A stretch of DNA of 64,000 bases from Geodermatophilus sabuli (GTDB lineage Bacteria; Actinomycetota; Actinomycetes; Mycobacteriales; Geodermatophilaceae), in the NCBI RefSeq assembly GCF_900215145.1, contig NZ_OBDO01000002.1:466125-530124 (forward strand), read 5' to 3'. A program made the position numbers and the translations under genes. Shown here piece by piece: positions 8,769 through 18,169 of the stretch (positions within the stretch are counted from its first letter, which is position 1; every line of letters begins with the position of its first letter). The notes under the pieces were generated by a model. It was not told the DNA's origin. It made no database searches and saw only the letters and a list, made by a program, of their open reading frames with translations.

Positions 8769-9980
8769 GTGCAGATCCCCTTCCACTCCTCCGAACGCGC
8801 CAGCCTGGGTGTGGAGTGGGAGTTGCAGCTCGTCGACCTCGAGACCCGGCAGCTGACCGCCGGGGCGGTGGAGATCCTCGAGGAGCTCCGGCCCGCAGGC
8901 GGCGACGAGCACCCCAAGGCCAAGCACGAGCTGCTGCAGTCGACGATCGAGATCATCACCGGCGTCTGCACCACCGTCGCCGAGGCCAAGGCCGACCTCG
9001 CCGGCACCCTCGCCGAGGTGCGCACCGCCGCCGAGCACCGCGGCCTGGGGCTCCTGTGCGCCGGCACCCACCCCATCACCGACTGGCAGACCCAGCAGAT
9101 CTCGCCCAAGGAGCGCTACCTCCAGCTGGTGGAGAAGATGCAGTGGCTGGCCCGGCGGCTGCAGATCTTCGGGGTGCACGTGCACGTCGGCGTCCGGGCG
9201 CCGGAGAAGGCGATCCCGATCGTCAACGCGCTCACCCAGTACGTGCCGCACTTCCTCGCGCTGTCGGCGTCCTCCCCGTACTGGGTCGGCGCCGACACCG
9301 GCCTGGCCAGCGCCCGCTCGAAGGTGTTCGAGGGGATGCCGACGGCCGGGCTGCCCTACCAGCTGTCGGGCTGGGACCGCTTCGAGGAGTACATGGAGAC
9401 GCTCATCTCCACCCACGCCATCGAGAGCGTGCGCGAGGTGTGGTGGGACATCCGCCCGCACCCCGACTTCGGCACCGTCGAGCTGCGCATCTGCGACGGG
9501 CTGCCCACCCTCGACGAGATCGGTGCGGTCGCCGCCCTGTCCCAGTGCCTGGTCGAGCAGTTCGACCGCGAGCTGGACCGCGGCTACACGCTGCCGGTCC
9601 CGGCGGGCTGGGTACTGCGGGAGAACAAGTGGCGGGCCGCCCGGTACGGGCTCGACGCCGACATCGTCGTCGACGAGAAGGGCACCGTGCGCCCGGTGCG
9701 CCAGGCGATCGCCGACCTGGTCGAGGACCTCACCCCCACCGCCCGCCGGCTGGGCTGCGAGGCGGAGCTGGCCGACGTCGAGCGCATCCTCGCCGTGGGC
9801 GCCTCCTACCAGCGGCAGCGCGCGGTCGCCGCCGCCCACGACGGCGACCTGCGCGCGGTGGTCGACAGTCTGCTCGCCGAGATGCGCGACGGGTTGCCGG
9901 CCGCACCCGCCGTGGGCATGCCGGTCGCACCCGTCGGCGGCCGCCCGGTGCCCGACCCGGCCGGGGGGCGCCCGGCGTGA
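8769..9980 (+). CDS. Glutamate--cysteine ligase, GCS2 (YbdK) family
   Basis: A 403-residue ATP-dependent carboxylate-amine ligase of the GCS2 family. It begins SSERASLGVEWELQLVD, the family's ATP/glutamate-binding strand, followed by HELLQSTIEI, FGVHVHVGV and a C-terminal RENKWRAARYGLDA element. Members make gamma-glutamylcysteine-like bonds weakly; in actinobacteria the physiological substrate is often unproven. The start is chosen by the leaderless -10 and because the family begins just there. The stop overlaps the next gene by 4 bp (GTGA). Confidence 0.9.
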   Translation: MQIPFHSSERASLGVEWELQLVDLETRQLTAGAVEILEELRPAGGDEHPKAKHELLQSTIEIITGVCTTVAEAKADLAGTLAEVRTAAEHRGLGLLCAGTHPITDWQTQQISPKERYLQLVEKMQWLARRLQIFGVHVHVGVRAPEKAIPIVNALTQYVPHFLALSASSPYWVGADTGLASARSKVFEGMPTAGLPYQLSGWDRFEEYMETLISTHAIESVREVWWDIRPHPDFGTVELRICDGLPTLDEIGAVAALSQCLVEQFDRELDRGYTLPVPAGWVLRENKWRAARYGLDADIVVDEKGTVRPVRQAIADLVEDLTPTARRLGCEAELADVERILAVGASYQRQRAVAAAHDGDLRAVVDSLLAEMRDGLPAAPAVGMPVAPVGGRPVPDPAGGRPA

Positions 9981-11236
9981 CGGAGTTCCCGGAGGCGCTC
10001 GGGACGGCGGTCGACGAGTGGGTCACCGCCCGCCAGCAGCAGCTGGTCGCCGTTCGCCGCCACCTGCACGCGCACCCCGAGCTGGCCTTCGCCGAGTTCG
10101 AGACGACGTCCTTCATCGAGCAGCGGCTGCGCAACGCGGACCTGGAGCCCAAGCGGTTGCCCACCGGGACCGGCCTGGTCGTGGACGTCGGCGAGGGGGC
10201 GGGCGGGTCCGGGCCGACGGTCGTGCTGCGGGCCGACATCGACGCCCTCCCGCTGCCCGACCTCAAGGACGTCCCGTACGCCTCGACCCGCGAGGGCGCC
10301 TGCCACGCCTGCGGGCACGACGTGCACACCACCGTCGTCCTCGGTGCCGCCCTGGCGCTGGCCGGCCTCGACGAGCTGCCCGGCACCGTCCGCTGCGTCT
10401 TCCAGCCGGCCGAGGAGTCCATCCCCGGGGGCGCCAGCGAGGTGGTCGCCGCCGGCGTGCTCGACGGCGCCTCCCGGGCGTTCGCGCTGCACTGCGACCC
10501 GTCGCTGCCGGCCGGGACGGTGGGGCTGCGGACCGGCTCGATCACCGCCGCCTGCGACCGGATGGACGTCACCCTCACCGGTCCTGGCGGGCACACCGCC
10601 CGCCCGCAGCTCACCGTCGACCTCGTCGACGCGCTGGGCCGGCTGATCACCGACCTGCCCGCGCTGCTGTCCCGCCAGGTCGACCCGCGGGCGGGCATGT
10701 CCCTGGTGTGGGGCGCGGTGCAGGCCGGCGTCGCGGCCAACGCCATCCCGCAGCGCGGCCACCTGCGCGGCACCGTGCGCGTGCTCGACCGCGATGAGTG
10801 GCGCAACGCCGAGACCCTGCTGCGCAGCCTGGTCGAGCGGGTCGCGGCGACCACCGGCGCGCAGGTGGACGTCGACTACGTCCGCGGCGTGCCCCCGGTG
10901 GTCAACGACCCCCGCGCCGTCGCGCTGCTGCGGTCGGCCGCACTGGAGACCGTGGGCAGCGACGGCCTGCGGCTGTCCCCGCAGAGCATGGGCGGGGAGG
11001 ACTTCGGCTGGTTCGCCGACGTCCTGCCCATCGCGCTGGCCCGGCTGGGCACGCACGGCGGCGGCGCCCCGCTGGACCTGCACCGCGGCACCTTCGACGT
11101 CGACGAGAAGGCGATCGGGGTGGGGGTGCGGCTGCTGGCGCGCACCGCCCTGCACGCCCTGGCCGCCGACGCCGGGGTCGAGCCGTCCGGCCGCTCACCG
11201 CACCCCGGCCGCGCCCGCCCCGGCGAGCGGCGGTAG
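9977..11236 (+). CDS. M20-family amidohydrolase (AmiA1-like)
   Basis: A 419-residue metal-dependent amidohydrolase or aminoacylase. Visible sites: RRHLHAHPELAF at the N-terminus, the metal-binding CHACGHDVHT (about residues 111-120), FQPAEES with the catalytic Glu, and the dimerisation-domain sequences TGPGGHTARP and AANAIPQ. This is the aminoacylase/hippurate-hydrolase subfamily, cleaving N-acyl amino acids. It is translationally coupled to the upstream GCS2 ligase and occupies the place of amiA1 (Rv3305c) beside punA in mycobacteria. The Arg/Pro-rich tail of about 25 residues is not conserved-looking. Confidence 0.92.
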   Translation: MTEFPEALGTAVDEWVTARQQQLVAVRRHLHAHPELAFAEFETTSFIEQRLRNADLEPKRLPTGTGLVVDVGEGAGGSGPTVVLRADIDALPLPDLKDVPYASTREGACHACGHDVHTTVVLGAALALAGLDELPGTVRCVFQPAEESIPGGASEVVAAGVLDGASRAFALHCDPSLPAGTVGLRTGSITAACDRMDVTLTGPGGHTARPQLTVDLVDALGRLITDLPALLSRQVDPRAGMSLVWGAVQAGVAANAIPQRGHLRGTVRVLDRDEWRNAETLLRSLVERVAATTGAQVDVDYVRGVPPVVNDPRAVALLRSAALETVGSDGLRLSPQSMGGEDFGWFADVLPIALARLGTHGGGAPLDLHRGTFDVDEKAIGVGVRLLARTALHALAADAGVEPSGRSPHPGRARPGERR

Positions 11237-11270
11237 ATACTCCGCAGATCGACTGGAGGGGAGCCCGACG

Positions 11271-13175
11271 ATGAGTTCCACCGATCCGCATCCGGCCCAT
11301 CCCGGCGACGCCGAGGTACCGGCCGAGCACGAGGTCCCCGCGGACCTCCGGCTCGCCGGCGAGTTCCCCGCGGTCACGCGGGACCAGTGGCGCGACCTGG
11401 TGGCCGGGGTGCTGCGCAAGGCCGGCCGCGAACAGCTCCCCGACCCGGTCGAGGACGCGCTGCGCCGCACGGTCGCCACCGGGGTGACCGTCGGCCCCCT
11501 GTACACCGCCGAGGACGCCGCGGACCTGCCCACGGCCGTCGGCGTCCCCGGGCTCCCACCGTTCGTCCGTGGCTCCCGCGCCGGCGCCACGGTGCCCGGG
11601 GGCGGGGACCCCGCCGCGTTCGGCGTCCCCGGCGGCTGGGACGTCCGGCAGCGGCACGCCCACCCCGACGTCGCGGTCACCCGGGAGGCGATCGCCGCCG
11701 ACCTGGAGAACGGCGTCACCTCGCTGTGGCTGGTCCTGGGCGAGGGGGCGATCCCGGTCGGGTCGCTGGGCGAGGTGCTCACCGACGTCCTCCTCGACCT
11801 CGCGCCGGTGAGCGTGCAGGGCGGCGAGCCGGCCGCCGAGGCGTTGCTGTCCCTCGTCGAGGGGCGCACCGACCTCGCGCCGGGCGGCTCGCTGGGGCTG
11901 GACCCGCTCGGCCTGCAAGCCGCCTCCGGACAGGAGCAGGACCTCACCGGCCTGGCCGGCTTCGCCCGGCGCGCCGCCGCCCACCCGGGTCTGCGCAGCG
12001 TCGTCGTCGACGGCACCGTCTACGCCGACGCCGGCGCCTCGGCGGTGGAGGAGCTCGGCTGCGCGCTGGCCGCCGGCGTGGCCTACCTGCGCGCCCTCAC
12101 CGAGGGCGGCCTGGGCGTCGACGAGGCCTTCGGTCAGCTGGAGTTCCGGTTCGCCGCCAGCGCCGACCAGTTCACGACCATCGCGGGGCTGCGCGCGGCC
12201 CGGCGGCTGTGGGACCGCGTCGGCGACGTCAGCGGCGCCTCCGCCGACGTGCGGGGGCAGCGCCAGCACGCCGTCACCTCCTCGGTGATGACGACCCGGC
12301 GCGACCCCTGGGTGAACATGCTGCGGACGACGGTGGCCTGCTTCGCCGCCGGTGTGGGCGGGGCCGACGCCGTGACGGTGCAGCCCTTCGACGCCGCGCT
12401 CGGGCTGCCCGACGCCTTCTCCCGCCGGATCGCCCGCAACACCCAGAGCCTGCTGGTCGAGGAGGGCCACCTCGCCCGCGTCCTCGACCCGGCCGGGGGC
12501 TCCTGGTACGTCGAGTCGCTGACCGAGTCACTGGCCCAGGCCGCGTGGGAGTGGTTCACCGAGATCGAGCGGGCCGGCGGGCTGCCGGCCGCCCTCGCCT
12601 CGGGCCTGGTCCGCGACCGGATCGGCGCCGCCTGGGCCGCCCGTTCCGAGCGGCTGGCCCACCGACGGGACGCCATCACCGGGGTCAGCGAGTTCCCCAA
12701 CCTGACCGAGCAGCTGCCAGAGCGGCCGCCGGCCGCCGAGGTGCTGCCGAGCGGGGGCCTGCCCCGGGTGCGCGCGGCGCAGGAGTTCGAGGCGCTGCGC
12801 GACCGCGCCGAGGCGGCGGCGGAGCGTCCGACGGTGTACCTCGCCACGATCGGCCCGATCGCCCGGCACACCGCCCGGGCCACCTTCGCGGCCAACCTCC
12901 TCCAGGCCGGCGGCCTGGCGACACCGGCCGGCGACGGGGCCGGCGGTCTCGGCGAGGCCGGGACGACGGTCGCCTGCATCTGCGGCACCGACCGCGACTA
13001 CGCGGAGTCCGCGGCCGGCCTCGCGGCGGAGCTGCGCGCCGCCGGTGCCACACAGGTGTGGCTCGCCGGCAAGCCCTCCCTCGGTGTCGACGGTGTCGAC
13101 GGGTACGTGTACGCCGGGTGCGACGCGCTCGACGTGTTGCAGCGAGTCCACGAGCAGCTGGGAGTTCCGGCATGA
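11271..13175 (+). CDS. mutA: Methylmalonyl-CoA mutase small (beta) subunit
   Basis: A 634-residue non-catalytic partner of MutB in the heterodimeric mutase converting (R)-methylmalonyl-CoA to succinyl-CoA. The TIM-barrel part is recognisable by [40 protein letters not shown], and [16 protein letters not shown] with [10 protein letters not shown]. The C-terminal Rossmann-like domain ([17 protein letters not shown]) lacks the cobalamin DxHxxG, as expected for the small subunit. ATG 11271 has a GGAGGGGAG ribosome site 7 bp upstream. It overlaps mutB by 4 bp. Confidence 0.95.
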   Translation: MSSTDPHPAHPGDAEVPAEHEVPADLRLAGEFPAVTRDQWRDLVAGVLRKAGREQLPDPVEDALRRTVATGVTVGPLYTAEDAADLPTAVGVPGLPPFVRGSRAGATVPGGGDPAAFGVPGGWDVRQRHAHPDVAVTREAIAADLENGVTSLWLVLGEGAIPVGSLGEVLTDVLLDLAPVSVQGGEPAAEALLSLVEGRTDLAPGGSLGLDPLGLQAASGQEQDLTGLAGFARRAAAHPGLRSVVVDGTVYADAGASAVEELGCALAAGVAYLRALTEGGLGVDEAFGQLEFRFAASADQFTTIAGLRAARRLWDRVGDVSGASADVRGQRQHAVTSSVMTTRRDPWVNMLRTTVACFAAGVGGADAVTVQPFDAALGLPDAFSRRIARNTQSLLVEEGHLARVLDPAGGSWYVESLTESLAQAAWEWFTEIERAGGLPAALASGLVRDRIGAAWAARSERLAHRRDAITGVSEFPNLTEQLPERPPAAEVLPSGGLPRVRAAQEFEALRDRAEAAAERPTVYLATIGPIARHTARATFAANLLQAGGLATPAGDGAGGLGEAGTTVACICGTDRDYAESAAGLAAELRAAGATQVWLAGKPSLGVDGVDGYVYAGCDALDVLQRVHEQLGVPA

Positions 13176-15403
13176 GCGCCATCCCCGACTTCAGCGACGT
13201 CGAGCTGGGCCGTCCGGCGGCCGGCGGCCGGGCCGGGGCGGATGGGGCGGGTGACCATGCAGCCTGGGCCAAGCGGTTCGAGGAGACCACCGGGCACAGC
13301 GTGGGGGAGGCGGCCTGGGAGACCCCCGAGGGCATCGCCGTCCCGCCGCTGTTCGGCCCGGGCGACCTCCAGGGCGTGGACTTCCTCGCCACCCTGCCGG
13401 GGCTGCCGCCGTACCTGCGCGGCCCCTACCCGACGATGTACACCACGCAGCCGTGGACGGTCCGCCAGTACGCGGGCTTCTCCACCGCGACGGAGTCCAA
13501 CGCCTTCTACCGGCGCAACCTCGCCGCCGGTCAGAAGGGGCTGTCCATCGCGTTCGACCTGCCCACCCACCGCGGCTACGACTCCGACCACCCGCGGGTC
13601 GTCGGCGACGTCGGGATGGCGGGCGTGGCGGTGGACTCGATCCTGGACATGCGGCAGCTGTTCGACGGCATCCCGCTGGACCGCATGAGCGTGTCGATGA
13701 CCATGAACGGCGCGGTGCTGCCGGTGCTGGCGCTCTACATCGTCGCCGCCGAGGAGCAGGGGGTGGCTCCGGCGCAGCTGACCGGGACCATCCAGAACGA
13801 CATCCTCAAGGAGTTCATGGTCCGCAACACCTACATCTACCCGCCCAAGCCCTCGATGCAGATCATCAGCGACATCTTCGCGTTCACCTCGCGCGAGATG
13901 CCGCGGTTCAACTCGATCTCCATCTCCGGCTACCACATCCAGGAGGCCGGGGCGACGGCCGACCTGGAGCTGGCCTACACGCTGGCCGACGGCGTCGAGT
14001 ACCTCAACGCCGGCAAGGGCGCCGGGCTGGACGTCGACGCGTTCGCCCCGCGGTTGTCGTTCTTCTGGGCGATCGGCATGAACTTCTTCATGGAGGTCGC
14101 GAAGCTCCGGGCGGCGCGACTGCTGTGGGCCCGGCTGGTGAAGGACGCCGGTGCGCAGAACCCGAAGTCGATGTCGTTGCGCACCCACTCGCAGACCTCG
14201 GGCTGGTCACTGACCGCCCAGGACGTCTACAACAACGTCGTCCGCACCTGCCTGGAGGCCATGGCCGCCACCCAGGGGCACACCCAGTCGCTGCACACCA
14301 ACGCCCTCGACGAGGCGCTGGCCCTGCCGACCGACTTCTCCGCCCGGATCGCCCGCAACACCCAGCTGCTGCTGCAGCAGGAGTCCGGGACCACGCGGGT
14401 CATCGACCCGTGGGGTGGCTCGGCCTACGTCGAGAAGCTCACCTACGACCTGGCCCGCCGCGCGTGGGCGCACATCGAGGAGGTCGCCGAGCACGGCGGC
14501 ATGGCGCAGGCGATCGACGACGGCATCCCGAAGCTGCGCATCGAGGAGGCCGCCGCCCGCACCCAGGCGCGCATCGACTCCGGCCGGCAGCCGGTCATCG
14601 GGATCAACAAGTACCGCGTCGAGGCCGACGAGGCGATCGAGGTGCTGCGCGTCGACAACGCCGACGTGCTGGCCCAGCAGAAGGCCAAGCTGGAGGAGCT
14701 GCGGGCCTCCCGCGACGCCGGGGCGGTCCAGGACGCCCTGCGCCGGCTCACCGACGCCGCGCGGGCCGCCGCCGAGGGACGTCGGGGGGACGACCTGGAC
14801 TCGAACCTGTTGCGGCTCGCCGTCGACGCGGCGCGGGCCAAGGCCACGGTCGGGGAGATCTCCGACGCGCTCGAGGAGGTCTACGGCCGGCACTCCGGTC
14901 AGGTCCGGACCATCTCGGGCGTCTACCGGGAAGAGGCGGGAGCATCGGGTCCCGTGGAGGAGACCCGCCGGATGGCCGAGGCGTTCGAGGAGGCGGAGGG
15001 CCGCCGTCCCCGCATCCTGGTCGCCAAGATGGGCCAGGACGGCCACGACCGCGGCCAGAAGGTGATCGCCACCGCGTTCGCCGACCTGGGGTTCGACGTC
15101 GACGTCGGCCCGCTGTTCCAGACGCCGGAGGAGGTGGCCCGCCAGGCGGTGGAGGCCGACGTGCACGTCGTCGGGGTGTCCTCGCTGGCGGCCGGGCACC
15201 TCACGCTGGTGCCGGCGCTGAGGGACGCGCTCGCCGGGCTGGGGGCCGACGACGTGCTGATCGTGGTCGGCGGCGTCATCCCGCCCGACGACGTGCCGAC
15301 CCTGCGCGAGATGGGGGCGGCGGCGGTCTTCCCGCCCGGCACCGTGATCGCGGAGGCGGCGCAGGAGCTGCTGCGCACGCTGTCGACGCGCCTCGGTCAC
15401 TGA
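13172..15403 (+). CDS. mutB: Methylmalonyl-CoA mutase large (alpha) subunit
   Basis: A 743-residue adenosylcobalamin-dependent catalytic subunit. Active-site sequences in order: [20 protein letters not shown] with the catalytic Tyr, [28 protein letters not shown] with the catalytic His, and [10 protein letters not shown]. The C-terminal B12 domain (about residues 605-740) has DGHDRG supplying the base-off histidine near residue 624, then GVSSLAAGH and [10 protein letters not shown]. It sits in a tight operon: ATGA overlaps both mutA upstream and meaB downstream. With the carboxylase genes at 23.7-28 kb it completes most of propionyl-CoA assimilation; no methylmalonyl-CoA epimerase is recognised in the window. 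Confidence 0.97.
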   Translation: MSAIPDFSDVELGRPAAGGRAGADGAGDHAAWAKRFEETTGHSVGEAAWETPEGIAVPPLFGPGDLQGVDFLATLPGLPPYLRGPYPTMYTTQPWTVRQYAGFSTATESNAFYRRNLAAGQKGLSIAFDLPTHRGYDSDHPRVVGDVGMAGVAVDSILDMRQLFDGIPLDRMSVSMTMNGAVLPVLALYIVAAEEQGVAPAQLTGTIQNDILKEFMVRNTYIYPPKPSMQIISDIFAFTSREMPRFNSISISGYHIQEAGATADLELAYTLADGVEYLNAGKGAGLDVDAFAPRLSFFWAIGMNFFMEVAKLRAARLLWARLVKDAGAQNPKSMSLRTHSQTSGWSLTAQDVYNNVVRTCLEAMAATQGHTQSLHTNALDEALALPTDFSARIARNTQLLLQQESGTTRVIDPWGGSAYVEKLTYDLARRAWAHIEEVAEHGGMAQAIDDGIPKLRIEEAAARTQARIDSGRQPVIGINKYRVEADEAIEVLRVDNADVLAQQKAKLEELRASRDAGAVQDALRRLTDAARAAAEGRRGDDLDSNLLRLAVDAARAKATVGEISDALEEVYGRHSGQVRTISGVYREEAGASGPVEETRRMAEAFEEAEGRRPRILVAKMGQDGHDRGQKVIATAFADLGFDVDVGPLFQTPEEVARQAVEADVHVVGVSSLAAGHLTLVPALRDALAGLGADDVLIVVGGVIPPDDVPTLREMGAAAVFPPGTVIAEAAQELLRTLSTRLGH

Positions 15404-16446
15404 TGGCGGAGCCAGGCGGGCCCCGAGGGGCAGAAATGGCCATTTCTGCCCCTCGGGGCCGGCAGGTCGACGTCCCGGCGCTGGTCGAGGGGGTGCTGGC
15501 CGGGGACCGGAGGGTGATGGCGCGGGCCATCACCCTCGTGGAGTCCCGGCGGGCCGACCACCGCGAGCGCGCCCAGGAGCTGCTCGTCGAGCTGCTGCCG
15601 CACACCGGCGTGGCGCGGCGGGTCGGTATCAGCGGTGTGCCGGGCGTGGGCAAGTCCACCTTCATCGACCAGCTCGGGGTGACGCTCACCGCGGCCGGGT
15701 CGAAGGTGGCGGTGCTCGCCGTCGACCCGTCGTCGGCCCGGTCGGGCGGGTCGATCCTCGGTGACAAGACCCGGATGGCCCGGCTGGCCGTCGACCCGGC
15801 GGCCTTCATCCGCCCGTCGCCGACCTCCGGCACGCTCGGCGGGGTCGCGCAGGCGACGCGGGAGTCGATGGTCGTCGTCGAGGCGGCCGGCTACGACGTC
15901 GTCCTGGTGGAGACCGTCGGCGTCGGCCAGTCCGAGGTGACGGTCGCGGAGATGGTCGACTCGTTCCTCTTCCTCACCCTCGCCCGCACCGGCGACCAGC
16001 TGCAGGGCATCAAGCGCGGCATCCTCGAGATCGCCGACGTCATCGCCGTCAACAAGGCCGACGGGCCCGGGGCCCCCGACGCCCGGAAGGCGGCGCGGGA
16101 GCTGGCCGGCGCGATCCGCATGCTGCGCGGCCACGTGGCCGGCGGCTGGGACGTGCCGGTGCTGACCTGCGCCGGGCTGACCGGCGAGGGCCTCGACGTG
16201 GTGTGGGCCAAGCTGGTCGAGCACCAGGACCGCATGCGGGCCTCCGGGGAGTTCGACGAGCGGCGCCGTGGCCAGCAGGTGCGCTGGACCTGGCAGCTGG
16301 TCCGCGACGGGCTCGAGCACCGGCTCCGCGCCCACCCCGGCGTGCGGTCGGCCGCGCCCGAGCTGGAGAAGGCGGTGCTCGCCGGCGAGCTCACCCCCGC
16401 GCTGGCCGCCCGCCAGCTGCTGGAGACCTTCCTCGCGTCCCCCTGA
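15403..16446 (+). CDS. meaB: Methylmalonyl-CoA mutase-associated GTPase MeaB
   Basis: A 347-residue G3E-family GTPase chaperone that protects and loads MutB with adenosylcobalamin. The P-loop GVPGVGKSTF lies near residue 76. AVDPSSARSGGSILGDKTRM is the family signature, ETVGVGQSE the switch region and NKAD the guanine-specificity motif. ATG 15403 overlaps the mutB stop. The first 20 codons are unusual because a 42-bp perfect palindrome (15419-15460) forms part of them, encoding GAEMAISAPRG; an internal in-frame ATG at 15436 could be an alternative start inside the palindrome. Confidence 0.93.
   Translation: MAEPGGPRGAEMAISAPRGRQVDVPALVEGVLAGDRRVMARAITLVESRRADHRERAQELLVELLPHTGVARRVGISGVPGVGKSTFIDQLGVTLTAAGSKVAVLAVDPSSARSGGSILGDKTRMARLAVDPAAFIRPSPTSGTLGGVAQATRESMVVVEAAGYDVVLVETVGVGQSEVTVAEMVDSFLFLTLARTGDQLQGIKRGILEIADVIAVNKADGPGAPDARKAARELAGAIRMLRGHVAGGWDVPVLTCAGLTGEGLDVVWAKLVEHQDRMRASGEFDERRRGQQVRWTWQLVRDGLEHRLRAHPGVRSAAPELEKAVLAGELTPALAARQLLETFLASP
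15419..15460. repeat. 42-bp perfect palindrome inside the meaB 5' coding region
   Basis: Each 21-bp half is the exact reverse complement of the other, with the centre between 15439 and 15440. The core reads GGGGCAGAAATGGCC followed by its mirror. AT-containing core bases contrast with the flanking GC. It resembles a mobile palindromic (REP-like) unit inserted at the mutB/meaB junction. No second copy is seen in this window. Confidence 0.8.
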
Positions 16447-16452
16447 GCCCGC

Positions 16453-16518
16453 GATCATGAGACCCGGGAAGCGACCCGCCGAGTCGGTGCGGGGTGTCGC
16501 TTCCCGGACTTCATGATC
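16453..16518. repeat. Hairpin repeat, copy 1 (REP/terminator-like)
   Basis: Arms 16453-16475 and 16496-16518, each 23 bp, pair except for a 3-bp internal mismatch, around a 20-nt loop. The right arm (GTCGCTTCCCGGACTTCATG...) is identical to that of copy 2 at 17502-17567. It lies 6 bp after the meaB stop, so it may also serve as the operon terminator. Confidence 0.75.
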
Positions 16519-16590
16519 ACGCGGGCGTCCACAGCACTCGTAGTCGTCCACAGATCCGCGGAGGCCGGGGTGGCGGCCTCGGCGACGTCG

Positions 16591-16603
16591 GACGCTGCCC
16601 GGC
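16591..16603 (+). promoter_or_regulatory. -10-like element for leaderless start
   Basis: GACGCT (16591-16596), 7 bp before the GTG at 16604. Confidence 0.35.
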
Positions 16604-17509
16604 GTGGACTTCGCGCTCTACCGCCTCATCGCCGCCCAGCAGGGGGTCTTCTCCACGTCGCAGGCACTGGACCACTGCAGCGACGCCGAGGTCCGCGCGC
16701 TGGTTCGCACCGGGCGCTGGCGGCGCAGCCCGTGGCGCGGCGTGCTGCTCGACGGGGAGCTGCCCGACTCACCGCTGCTGCGTGTGCGCGCCGCGGCACT
16801 GGCGGTCGGCGGTGACCTCGTGGCGTGCCACTCGACCGCGGCCTCGCTGTGGGGCTTCGACGTGCTGGGGAACCGCATGCTGCACTTCCTCGGACCCCCG
16901 CAGTTGGTCAACCGGCGGCTGCCCGGCGTGCAGGTCCACCCGTCCTCGCTCGGGACCGACGACGCCGTGCTCGTGGACGGTGTGTGGTGCACTCCGCCGG
17001 CGCGCACCGCCTGCGACGTCGTGCGCACCACCGCCCCGATCGACGGTCTGGCGACGCTGGACGCCGCGCTCAGGACGGGGACGTGCACCCGGGAGCAGCT
17101 CGCTGCGGCGGCCGCGGCCCAGGCGGGTCTGCGCCAGGTCGTCCGGCTGCGCGAGTTGATCCCGGTCTCCGACGCCGCGGCCGAGTCGCCGATGGAGTCA
17201 CGCACGCGGTGGCGCTTCATCCAGGCCGGCCTGCCTGCTCCCCGGCTGCAGATCCGACTGGTCGACGACGGTCGCACGCACTACCTCGACATGGGCTGGG
17301 CGGAGAAGTGCGTCGGGGTCGAGTTCGACGGGCTCGAGGCGCACATGACGCGCGAGCAGCTGGCCGCCGACCGGGACCGACACAACTGGGTGACCGAGCA
17401 CGGGTGGACGCTGCTGCACGTCACCGCGATCGACGTGTACCGCCGACACCTGGCGATGGTGGCGCGGACGGCGCGCGCGCTCGGCGTCCCCTATCGCCAG
17501 CGATCATGA
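16604..17509 (+). CDS. AbiEi-like N-terminal / DUF559-like nuclease-fold protein
   Basis: A 301-residue protein. The N-terminal ~90 residues (FALYRLIAAQQGVFSTSQAL, ALVRTGRWRRSPWRGVL) look like the winged-helix domain found in AbiEi-type antitoxins. The C-terminal part (HYLDMGWAEKCVGVEFDG, THEQ-like MTREQLAADRDRHNWVTEHGWTLLHVTA) looks like the DUF559/very-short-patch-repair endonuclease fold. This architecture is widespread in actinobacteria without known function; no toxin partner is adjacent. It is bracketed by two copies of the same hairpin repeat, and its last codons and TGA stop lie inside the second copy. Confidence 0.75.
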   Translation: MDFALYRLIAAQQGVFSTSQALDHCSDAEVRALVRTGRWRRSPWRGVLLDGELPDSPLLRVRAAALAVGGDLVACHSTAASLWGFDVLGNRMLHFLGPPQLVNRRLPGVQVHPSSLGTDDAVLVDGVWCTPPARTACDVVRTTAPIDGLATLDAALRTGTCTREQLAAAAAAQAGLRQVVRLRELIPVSDAAAESPMESRTRWRFIQAGLPAPRLQIRLVDDGRTHYLDMGWAEKCVGVEFDGLEAHMTREQLAADRDRHNWVTEHGWTLLHVTAIDVYRRHLAMVARTARALGVPYRQRS

Positions 17510-17567
17510 AGTCCGGGAAGCGACACCAGGACCGCCGCCGGGGCGTCGCTTCCCGGACTTCATGATC
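17502..17567. repeat. Hairpin repeat, copy 2 (REP/terminator-like)
   Basis: Perfect 23-bp arms 17502-17524 and 17545-17567 (left arm begins GATCATGAAGTCCGGGAAGC) around a 20-nt loop. It lies between the convergent 16604-17509 gene, whose stop is inside the left arm, and the cyclotransferase gene. Strong stem, no T-run. Confidence 0.85.
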
Positions 17568-17576
17568 ACGCGGGGC

Positions 17577-18050
17577 TCACACGCCCGTGGAGCGGCACTC
17601 CCGGGAGCGCAGCTCGACCAGGTAGTCGTCCGGGGCGCCCGCGGCCTCGGCCGCGTCGGCGATCCCGCCGAGGTGGCGGGCCGAGGGCAACCCGCCCTCG
17701 AAGGCGTCGAGCACGTAGACGTAGGCGACGACGTCACCGGCCAGCGTGTGCACCCGCAGGTGCAGCTTCCGGTAGAGCCCGTGGTCGGCGCCCTCCCATG
17801 CGTCCAGCGCCCGCTCGTCGACCTCGGTGAGGTCGTAGAGCGCGACGAAGACGCCGGGGGAGAGGGACTCACCGGGCGTCGTGTCGTCGGGGACGAGGGT
17901 GGCCAGCGCCCCCTCCCACCCGAGTTCCTCCCCGCCGAAGGTCAGCCGCCAGCCGCGGATCCAGCCGGTGCCGGTGTGCGGGGAGGAGGGACAGCGCCGG
18001 AGCATCTGTGCGGGGTCCATGTTCGACCCGTAGGCGGCGTAGAGGCCCAT
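17577..18050 (-). CDS. Gamma-glutamylcyclotransferase-family protein
   Basis: A 157-residue GGCT-like fold protein. The substrate-loop motif YGSNMDPAQM is at residues 7-16. The conserved FGGEELGWEGALATLVPD and the acidic catalytic region EVDERALDAWEG follow. The family releases 5-oxoproline from gamma-glutamyl amino acids, fitting the gamma-glutamyl ligase encoded nearby, though that link is only suggestive. ATG 18050 is chosen because the family begins MxxYAAYGSN and a TAGGCT lies 8 bp upstream. Confidence 0.87.
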   Translation of the reverse strand: MGLYAAYGSNMDPAQMLRRCPSSPHTGTGWIRGWRLTFGGEELGWEGALATLVPDDTTPGESLSPGVFVALYDLTEVDERALDAWEGADHGLYRKLHLRVHTLAGDVVAYVYVLDAFEGGLPSARHLGGIADAAEAAGAPDDYLVELRSRECRSTGV

Positions 18051-18064
18051 CGACGGCGAGCCTA
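18051..18064 (-). promoter_or_regulatory. -10 element of leaderless cyclotransferase gene
   Basis: TAGGCT on the minus strand (18059-18064), 8 bp before ATG 18050. Confidence 0.45.
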
Positions 18065-18169
18065 CGGCCGGTGTGGCGCGCTCGACCCCGGGGGATGGAC
18101 GACGGCGACGCCCGCGGGCGGGGAGAATGGCCCCCGGCACGCATCCGCACCGCACCGAGAAGGACCCAC

